Shown here: piece by piece, positions 1 to 7,042 of the stretch
Layout: every line of letters begins with the position of its first letter
Position numbering within the stretch: the stretch's first letter is position 1
NCBI GenBank assembly: GCA_032718475.1
Contig: JAUCBJ010002830.1
Location: 1-42,443 of the forward strand
Direction of reading: 5' to 3'
Origin: Nemertoderma westbladi
Taxonomy: Eukaryota; Xenacoelomorpha; Nemertodermatida; Nemertodermatidae
DNA: 42,443 nucleotides
Notes under the pieces: generated by a model
What the model saw: only the letters and a program-made list of their open reading frames with translations
What the model was told of the DNA's origin: nothing
Databases searched by the model: none
Program-made: the position numbers and the translations under genes

Positions 1-12
1 CATGAATTCCAT

Positions 13-415
13 CGTTACGGAATTTCAAATCGCACTTGTTTTCTAAACTTTGGGTCAAAATAGCAGCTTGGTTTGCAATTGCCAATGCAAGCTATTATGA
101 CGTAAACGTAGTGCGACATATGGCCAACACTGTTGAATGTTAATTTTAAATTCTTAGACTGGTGAATCATGCAGCATGTCGCGTCTAAACATCGTTACGG
201 AATTTCACGAAAAAGACAAGCATATTTTTGAAAATTTTGTGATAAACATTTCTGCGAATTATGAGGTTGTTCTGAATTAATGAGCTTTGGGTGGGTTAGC
301 TATGAAGTGGCATGTATTAGATCCACAACAAACTACACAACGAAATTCATTTAGGCTATCAAATCTAAATTTTCTTGTCGTTACGGAATTTCAAAGCTGA
401 ACGTTACGGAATTTC
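13..415 (+). repeat. Left array of CGTTACGGAATTTC motifs (4 copies)
   Basis: Exact copies lie at 13-26, 193-206, 379-392 and 402-415, all in the same orientation. They sit downstream of the transposase-like gene, which is read leftwards. The spacing is irregular (180, 186 and 23 bp between starts), so this is not a simple tandem repeat. The likely role is protein binding at the transposon end. That role is inferred from position only. Confidence 0.7.
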
Positions 416-580
416 TTCTGGAAAGTATAGTCAGTGAGACATGGGGCAATTAGTCAATAGGTAGTTGAACTGAATTCATTTACTACAAAAGGTGAAAATC
501 CAAAATAGAGACAGACAGATATATTATAGTCAACATTATACAGTAGGCCTACAGTAGAACCGAGTTAATTTACTAGAAAA

Positions 581-2665
581 CTAGAAGCCATAGTAGTAGT
601 CCAGTTCAGGGATTCGATACATTCCCCGACTATTAACAGCAGCTGGTTCCTTAATGGCGACGACGATATCGCCCCGTTTACAGGATATACTTGTTGCAGT
701 ATCGGGCCACTTCCAGCTATATCCAACGCTCTTTTGCATTGCAAGGACGTTGGCAGATTCCCCTAAGATCTGGACGATTTTACCTGGTTTGTAATCGCCG
801 TGCTTGACGACAACATAATCGCCCTCTTTGAATTCACTAAGCCCCACAGTTGTGGCAGATTCTTCAGGGTGGAGTATGGTGGGTCCCTTTGCATTTGGAA
901 GAATGTTACTGAAACTGTGGATCTTGGTGGTAGTATCATTGCCATAGCGGCGGATGCTAATCGCTTCATTGTTTAAAAGCGGTTCAACATGATGGATTGA
1001 GAGACAATTGGGAACTGCCTCGACTCGCTGCCACAACTCAGCTGTGTTTTCCGAACACCAATCAGCAATATCTGCCTCTGTGATTACAATCACATTGGTG
1101 TTCTTGTCAACACTGCGCAGAGCAGTGGCAAATGACTCAGCATCTTGGACAATCATTCGCCGAGAGTTAATCACGCGCTGAACCATTCCCTTTGCTCTAC
1201 CTCCAACTGCATCACAGGGCCCCTTCCCATGCGATGTTGCAAAATAATCCCATGTAATAGTGAGCGTAGGAAACAGATGTGGTAACATACATCCGACAAG
1301 CGACATTATATACTTATTCTTAAACTGTAAACTAGGTCCATCGCTCCATATGTGCAACGTCTTAAGTCCATCTAACGTTAAATGTTCCAAGATCTTCACA
1401 ACACACGCAGACACAGTCTTCTTTTCGTGTTCACGTGAGTCAGATACTACAACCGTATTGTGAGCAGTTCCCTTTGCAAACACAACGCTCGTAAATATGC
1501 CTACCTGTTGTGCATTCCAGTGAGCCGATTGCACCTCATCCTGATATTTACAGGTGAAATTCTCAGCAAAGTCGAGTTGCATTAATGCATCTTCCGATGA
1601 TTCGCCCTTTGTAGCCGCCTTAGTTGTTTCATAATAGTCACTCTGGTTCCGCTTGATGAAATGATGAGCCAAAAACTTCGGTAACATCGCTTCAAGGGTC
1701 TCTATTCCATCTGCAACAGTCCCTCGCCGCTGACTCAGTCGCATTGCCGTTGCAATCCCGTTCTCGTGGAGGGTTTTCTTCCATTCCCACCAGACGAAAG
1801 GTTTACTGGTAGTCGCTGGCGATAGATCATCAATGTAGCAGGCAGCAAATTTATTAGTGCAAATATCACACAGACCATGCATGCACTTATTATTGGTCAC
1901 GTCACAAACACATTTAGTGATAAATTCATCTCCATACAACGGAAACTGATCTGGCATATCTCGATGCAGTGCCTGCATTAAACGGATGATGTTCTGGTGA
2001 TAAATGCATGTGCATACATTGCGCGGCAACTGCGATGACAGCAGGACATGTGCTGGACGCAACATGCAAAATTTGGAAAACCCAATGTCGTCCTTAGCAT
2101 TTGGCTGTTCAATATAGACTTCATATGCCTCTCGCAGCGTCATTACCATATGTCGCTTTTGTTTACGAACCTTTACACGATCTTCGTAAACAGACATCTG
2201 ATCTGCCTTGCCTGGTGCCTGTCGAGATATTTCATCCGACAAGTAATGCTGTTTAACCTTGGTGATGACCTCGGCACTTAAACGTTGGTGATGAATTTCA
2301 ACTACTGGCCGTTCATTCACCAACGATTGGTCCAGAGATAACTTCCGTATCACGGCCTTTCTTTTCCGCGGGCTGTTTGGTAAAGTGCATTTCACTCGTG
2401 CAACTGCTTTGCCTAGCGATTGGCACGTAGAATATCCAGCTGCATGGCCTGATTTCGCTGTCGATGCAGATACAGTCAGCTTATTTCGGCGGCATTTCAG
2501 CAGACTCGTATTATGTCTCCTGCGCAACTTGTCTAGACTACGTGGAGATAACGACTTTCGTTTAGCTGCCTTCCTTTCACTCTCTTGTTTCAAGAAACCC
2601 ACTCTATCTTTCTCGATTCTACGTTCCCTGTACTCACGCTGCCTTTGAGCGTTCGTTTTTGCCAT
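581..2665 (-). CDS. Transposase-like protein of a transposon-borne family (694 aa)
   Basis: The frame is intact with ATG at 2665. The N-terminus (about residues 1-62) is very basic with an Arg/Lys/Glu-rich helix, suited to DNA binding. A Cys/His cluster follows (C218, C220, H223, then C252, C254, C261, C266, C269), a probable zinc-binding module. The core holds LDFAENF (D365, E368), WSDGPSLQFKNK (D442) and FATSHGKGPCDAVGG (H479, C484, D485). Acidic residues at such spacing suggest an RNase H-like DDE/DDD nuclease, although no catalytic assignment is proven. Residues about 613-672 look like a small beta-rich SH3/Tudor-like domain. Proteins with the ATSHGKGPCD block occur as multicopy uncharacterised genes in many invertebrates and some fish, which supports a mobile origin. 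The flanking 14-mer arrays support this too. I cannot place it in a named superfamily. It could also be a domesticated copy. Confidence 0.75.
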   Translation of the reverse strand: MAKTNAQRQREYRERRIEKDRVGFLKQESERKAAKRKSLSPRSLDKLRRRHNTSLLKCRRNKLTVSASTAKSGHAAGYSTCQSLGKAVARVKCTLPNSPRKRKAVIRKLSLDQSLVNERPVVEIHHQRLSAEVITKVKQHYLSDEISRQAPGKADQMSVYEDRVKVRKQKRHMVMTLREAYEVYIEQPNAKDDIGFSKFCMLRPAHVLLSSQLPRNVCTCIYHQNIIRLMQALHRDMPDQFPLYGDEFITKCVCDVTNNKCMHGLCDICTNKFAACYIDDLSPATTSKPFVWWEWKKTLHENGIATAMRLSQRRGTVADGIETLEAMLPKFLAHHFIKRNQSDYYETTKAATKGESSEDALMQLDFAENFTCKYQDEVQSAHWNAQQVGIFTSVVFAKGTAHNTVVVSDSREHEKKTVSACVVKILEHLTLDGLKTLHIWSDGPSLQFKNKYIMSLVGCMLPHLFPTLTITWDYFATSHGKGPCDAVGGRAKGMVQRVINSRRMIVQDAESFATALRSVDKNTNVIVITEADIADWCSENTAELWQRVEAVPNCLSIHHVEPLLNNEAISIRRYGNDTTTKIHSFSNILPNAKGPTILHPEESATTVGLSEFKEGDYVVVKHGDYKPGKIVQILGESANVLAMQKSVGYSWKWPDTATSISCKRGDIVVAIKEPAAVNSRGMYRIPELDYYYGF

Positions 2666-2806
2666 TTTACTACCGGTAAATGAACTTTGTAAGTACAGCA
2701 GCTACTGCCTAATTAGGTAGCCTACACCATGTGTGGACTACAGAAACCGAAAGTAATTTGTGATACTGTAGTTGGGCGATACCAGACGTAGGCCTACAGG
2801 ATATTT

Positions 2807-3014
2807 CGTTACGGAATTTCAAAAACGAAATTCCGTAACGATATTTTGAAATTCCGTAACGGCTTTTTCTCAGCTTTACATGCATCATAATTTACGGGAC
2901 AACATCTGGCTGGTTGACACTGATGAACCGAAAGAGGAATCTTGTTTTTAACCCACAATGTCCAATATCCATCTACAGGTAAGAAGTTTCCTATGTTTTT
3001 CGTTACGGAATTTC
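2807..3014. repeat. Right array of CGTTACGGAATTTC motifs (4 copies, including a perfect inverted pair)
   Basis: Copies lie at 2807-2820 (+), 2827-2840 (-), 2848-2861 (-) and 3001-3014 (+). The first two form a perfect 14-bp palindrome with a 6-base loop, immediately upstream of the transposase-like gene (142 bp from its ATG). Sites here could serve both as transposon-end binding sites and as autoregulatory operators for the gene. That dual role is inference. Confidence 0.7.
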
Positions 3015-3394
3015 AGAATTCGCAATTGCGTTTTTATACTTCGGTTTTTTGATCCCTGTGAGCACAGAACACCATAAGCGTGGCTGATATTTAATCAACC
3101 ACAGCCTCTTATGATAGCTTACAATTATTGGTTTCAAAATCTGTGGGAAAATGTGGCATTCTCTGTTTACCTACCTTCAAATAATGGCTAAAATCACATG
3201 CAAATTTACAAAAATTTTCCGTAAGTATATGCTTGTATTCAAACAGGCGCCGAGCGGCGCCATATTGTCGGCATGGTGAAACTCTTCTTGTTTCAAGTAC
3301 TTCAGGACATTAGTTGAGAGCTCCCATATTTGAAAATAGACATTGGGGGGTTTGATAATTGACATGCCATGTCCGTTTTCTCATGGAATTCATG

Positions 3395-4298
3395 TTTACC
3401 GTTTTACTAGTGTTTTCCTAATTTAGAACTATCCCAATGGGAAATTAGTAATATTTATACTGGCGTGTTACACATTAATTGATATATCTCCACAATTATA
3501 CTGCAAGGAAATTTAATAATTTCCATTAATAAAATTGGGATTGCTCTATTGATTTTAGGTGTAATTAATTTATTTGTTTTAGTTTGAAAACCACAATAGT
3601 TTATAATATAACAAATAATTTTTTGGGGATAAGGGTTTTTGGGGTCGTTAAATCCGATAGGCGAGGTTACATCCACCCGTTTAGTAGAGAAGTTGTGTAA
3701 AGATCAAAATATGCACTCTATAACCAGCAAAATTGGTATTAAAAATGGTTAAATTATTAGACAAATTTCCGTTGCTCTGGCAACTAAATTGGTAACTATG
3801 TAGAAGTGAATACTTATGTCAATCGATAGTCAATAGAATAAAATTGTCTGCACCAAATTTGGAGAAAATTCTATCAATAGACCCCTTGTTGCTATGTAAA
3901 ATCCATGTTGCTAAGGAAATAAACCGGAAATTGAAAGCCGAAATGAGCAAGTTAACGATTATTGGGATTGGGACTGTATATAATTTTATATTTAGAGATG
4001 GATGCAAATCCTGTGAAAATTAACTCAGTAAAGTACAGTATAATTTGATTAGTTCATTAATTATATAATTTTATAATAGTTCATTAAAACCGCAATAAAA
4101 TTTAAATTCAATTCAGATTGTTTTCCAGCAATTCAATTGATGTGTGCCGCCTTCTAACGTAGCGGCAACAACTTACTACTTATGCTGTCAATCACCCAGT
4201 TGGTGGTTTCATAGTCTAATAATCACAGTTGCAAAGCGGGAAGGAAGAGTTGTTTGTCGGCTTGGCTTGGTTTCTAAGAGAGATGTGGGGCGGGCCAC
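3395..4298. other. AT-rich spacer without a recognisable gene
   Basis: Only short reading frames without family resemblance occur here. The stretch is AT-rich and shows no tandem repeat or RNA gene that I can identify. Confidence 0.6.
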
Positions 4299-4360
4299 GA
4301 AGTTAGCGAAGCCTTAGCATATGGGTACCATTAACGAGTTGTCTGTCGTCGTCGTCGTCG
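4299..4360 (+). repeat. Dispersed repeat copy followed by a (GTC)n run
   Basis: The block beginning CACGAAGTTAGCGAAGCC and continuing through AGCATATGGGTACCATTAA recurs in the same orientation at about 5512-5554 with a few substitutions. It is followed by five GTC triplets at about 4345-4360. The pair brackets the inverted-repeat element at 4865-5516, so both may belong to one composite repeat. Confidence 0.55.
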
Positions 4361-4864
4361 TAAATTTTTGATCGCTAATAACTCGGTTATTCCTTGATGA
4401 AATTAAACGAAACTTGGTACGTATGTAGTCCCTCAAAAGTTTAGAAAGAATCTCAAGATTGGTCAAAAACGAACGAACGCAACGAGTTTACAGTGGATAC
4501 GAGTATTCATCTGCCATAAATCAGCAGTTACTCTCACAGTTTCGAGACTTTGAGTTATAAAGGTCGTTAGTCTCCCGTTTAGGGAAATTAGTTTAAGACA
4601 AAACAGGACGAGCGCAACGAGGCTAATGAAGGAGAAGAGTATTGTAAAACTAAAAATGTCATACTTAACTTAAATAGCCCTAGTTAGAAGGTTTACAAAT
4701 CACAGTTAAAGTGTGTAAGGGCAAACTGAAATGGATCTCTGTTTTTACAACTTGTTTATCACAAACTGATAGCATAGCCTTCACTCATATATATTTTGTG
4801 AAAGACTGTTTTCTTATATCTAATAGAGATTAGTATAATGTACTGTACTTTATAATATAGGCTC

Positions 4865-5516
4865 TCGTGCTGCGCGGAGGCCCCACGAACGTGTACTACT
4901 GCATTAAGCTGAAGATGGCAATGCAGGTACTGTTAAAGACTGTTCTGCCTTCTCCATTGTATTCAATTTCCAGTAATACTGTAGCTTGGTCTGTCTAAGT
5001 CAGATCAACTCGATTTTAGTTCCATGATGCAAAGGTTCTCTATGTGGGTGTAACTCTAGGTAGACGACTAACATTGGCGGTTTCAATTCCCCCCACACTC
5101 GGGCGTCAAGTCTCCCCCACACTCGGGCGTCAAGTCTCCCTCACACTCGGGCGTCAAGTCTCCCCTCAGATGTGCTTTTTTAAATTAATTGATTACTTTG
5201 AAAACGGCTGAACCAAAACTGGAAAACAATATATGGCAGGATAATGCAATAGTCAATACATGTGGGTAGTTGCACTGATTTAAAATACGGGTGCGAGTAG
5301 TTGCCGCAGTCGGTTTCCTATGGAATCTTACTATTTGTATCATGAATTTCTCGAGTAAACGGATAAATACAGTAGGTAAGAAAAAATATTTGTGATTTTT
5401 AATGTGTATATAAATTTTATCACAGTTATGTAGAAATTAGATACCGCAATCTACTCTGTGTAAATGCTCCAAGTTGGAGCAGTATTACACGTTCGTGGGG
5501 CCTTCGCGCAGCACGA
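4865..5516. mobile_element. MITE-like element with 31-bp terminal inverted repeats
   Basis: The left terminus 4865-4895 (starting TCGTGCTGCGCG) matches the reverse complement of 5486-5516 at 30 of 31 positions. The interior of about 590 bp has no coding frame. Near-perfect arms with a non-coding interior are characteristic of a non-autonomous DNA transposon. The superfamily is unknown, and no target-site duplication is obvious at the immediate flanks. Confidence 0.6.
5094..5165 (+). repeat. Three 24-bp tandem units
   Basis: CACACTCGGGCGTCAAG begins at 5094, 5118 and 5142, an exact 24-bp period, with one substitution between units. The array is inside the inverted-repeat element at 4865-5516. 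Confidence 0.85.
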
Positions 5517-5592
5517 AGTGAGCAAAGCCTTTAGCATATGGGCACCATTAACGACGACAAACCGCCAATAAATCAAAGAGGGGAAAGTTCCT

Positions 5593-5611
5593 CCCCCCCC
5601 CCCCCCCCCCC
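5593..5611 (+). repeat. Poly-C run of 19
   Basis: An uninterrupted run of C. Homopolymers of this kind are prone to length errors in sequencing and to replication slippage. No function is implied. Confidence 0.9.
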
Positions 5612-6274
5612 AACCCTCTTTTAAGTTCCCCAGCCCAGGTTGGGACGTTTGGCATTTGAGTGCTGGGGATGTTTGGCATATATCACTGCTGCAATCCTTA
5701 CAGTCTGCCAGTACAGCAGTAGCCTACTGGCAGTAGGGGCCTACAGGTGTCTAGTTCCAGTGCAGCAGTGCCATTTCACTGTGTGCAGAGTGCAGTACAG
5801 CAAAGGACATTGAAGTACAGAAGTATGGAAGTGGTTAACTTGAGCAGTTAAGTGCAGTTTCAGCTACCGGCTGATCGGTACACCCAACTTCCCAAGCACT
5901 GAAGCACCTCCTAGCTCCTAAGTATCCCAAATAAAACATGTCCTGTACAGCTGTACTCAGTACTGCTGTACTGGTATATTAAATATTACAGAATTAGTAT
6001 ATTACCGGTAGGCCTATATCTGTCTGTCTGTATATACCTGTATTGCTGTATGTGTATACCTCTATACCGGTAACACTACTGCACTATCGCACTATGCACT
6101 ATCAGTATCCTTCAAAGTTCAAACAGTAAGACTTAATAATTTAATTACCGTAATTTATTCGTATATTTGTGAATGGTTTTTTTGTTTTGATTACGATATT
6201 TAATTTAATTATTTGTTTGAGTTTGACAGTTTGAGGCGGGCTATTTAGTTAGGGCCTAGTGCGTGATATCGGTA
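5612..6274 (+). other. Spacer and 5' flank of ARV1
   Basis: No gene is visible. The stretch contains repeated short words such as ACCGGTA and TGTCTGTC. Just before ARV1 a T-rich tract (about 6178-6225) ends in CAG at 6227-6229, 46 bases before the ATG. This is a plausible splice acceptor, either for a 5' UTR intron or for trans-splicing, but I cannot tell which. Confidence 0.4.
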
Positions 6275-6985
6275 ATGCAATTAGTCTGCATTGAATGCGG
6301 CGAACCAACGCAACAATTGTACAAGCGCTACACCGAGCAAATAATCAAACTATCTGTATGTTCCCATTGTAATAACATTGTTGACAAATACATCGAATAC
6401 GACGCGACACTTATCATCCTTGACTGCCTTCTACACAAACCTCAGGCTTACCTTCATGTTCTATTTAATGCTGATTTGAAATACCCGGAGAAATATATCT
6501 TGCTGATAATATTTTGCGATACATTTCAGCTGTGGATTTCCAACTCTAGTAATACCGACAGCGTTTTACCATCATCATTTAATGCTGCACTGTTTGCTGC
6601 TTTATTTCTCGTCGCAGCTATCGCTATATTAGTGTTTCTGTTTACCGCCGTTATTCTGTTCTTTATTATCCAAAGTTTCCATCCGAAAGCGTTTAATTGC
6701 AACGTTTCATTGAAGGAGTTGATTGACGCTTTAGTTCTGTCATCTGTTATTAAGATAATTTTAGTTCCCATATTAATTTGGTGCCGCGGCGATTTCTCGT
6801 TAAAGATCGCAACTGTCTTGGCCTTTTCTTGTTCCATCCAGGCCCTGAAGTTGCTGTTGAAATGTAACAAAGGTATCGCAATTCTGCTCGTCTCTTGTAG
6901 TTTAGGTTTGCAGCAACTTGTATCCACTCAGCTATTCAACTTTCTAACTCGCACTTTTATGGGGCAGCAATGCAACCACTGCTGA
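6275..6985 (+). CDS. ARV1: ARV1 homologue, ER lipid/sterol homeostasis protein (236 aa)
   Basis: ARV1 is an ER membrane protein needed for normal sterol and sphingolipid distribution and GPI-anchor assembly. The N-terminal ARV1 homology region is clear: C5-x2-C8, then C29-x2-C32, followed by VDKYIEYD (36-43), which is nearly invariant in the family, and the QAYLHVLFN block (57-65). Hydrophobic segments lie near 104-133, 150-170, 175-195 and 200-220. The conserved LKELIDALVLSS to LVPILIW region aligns with animal ARV1. The length is slightly below human ARV1. The frame extends upstream to a GTG, but the first ATG at 6275 puts the zinc-like motif at the very N-terminus and is preferred. The gene is intronless and lies 57 bp upstream of MARCHF6 on the same strand. 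It uses AT-rich codons, unlike MARCHF6. Confidence 0.9.
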   Translation: MQLVCIECGEPTQQLYKRYTEQIIKLSVCSHCNNIVDKYIEYDATLIILDCLLHKPQAYLHVLFNADLKYPEKYILLIIFCDTFQLWISNSSNTDSVLPSSFNAALFAALFLVAAIAILVFLFTAVILFFIIQSFHPKAFNCNVSLKELIDALVLSSVIKIILVPILIWCRGDFSLKIATVLAFSCSIQALKLLLKCNKGIAILLVSCSLGLQQLVSTQLFNFLTRTFMGQQCNHC

Positions 6986-7042
6986 TTAATTTATAAGACC
7001 TGTTCGCGATAAAAAATATAAATAAATTTATAAAACGGCACA
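6986..7042 (+). promoter_or_regulatory. 57-bp intercistronic spacer with AATAAA
   Basis: The spacer is almost wholly A/T. It contains AATAAA at 7021-7026, 36 bases after the ARV1 stop and 17 bases before the MARCHF6 ATG, and an AG at 6996-6997 that could act as a splice acceptor. There is no room for an ordinary promoter plus 5' UTR unless these lie inside ARV1. It resembles the short spacers of animal operons resolved by polyadenylation plus trans-splicing. That reading is inference. Confidence 0.5.

Larger units (their letters stand above)
1..3394 (-). mobile_element. Candidate DNA transposon with repeated 14-bp motifs around a transposase-like gene
   Basis: A single transposase-like gene (581-2665, minus strand) is flanked on both sides by exact copies of the 14-mer CGTTACGGAATTTC: four to its left and four to its right. 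I saw no copy elsewhere in the window. The first 12 bases (CATGAATTCCAT) recur inverted at 3383-3394, which could be terminal repeats, but the left end coincides with the window edge, so the boundary is provisional. Arrays of short subterminal repeats are typical transposase-binding sites in several DNA transposon families. No target-site duplication can be shown because the left flank is missing. The gene is open, so the copy may be young or intact. Confidence 0.5.

Noticed and set aside
1260-2648. Plus-strand frames of 67-87 codons opposite the transposase-like gene
   Set aside because: Short antisense shadows without recognisable domains.
6526-6927. Minus-strand frame of 133 codons opposite ARV1
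   Set aside because: ARV1 is clearly the coding strand by conserved motifs. This is its antisense shadow.
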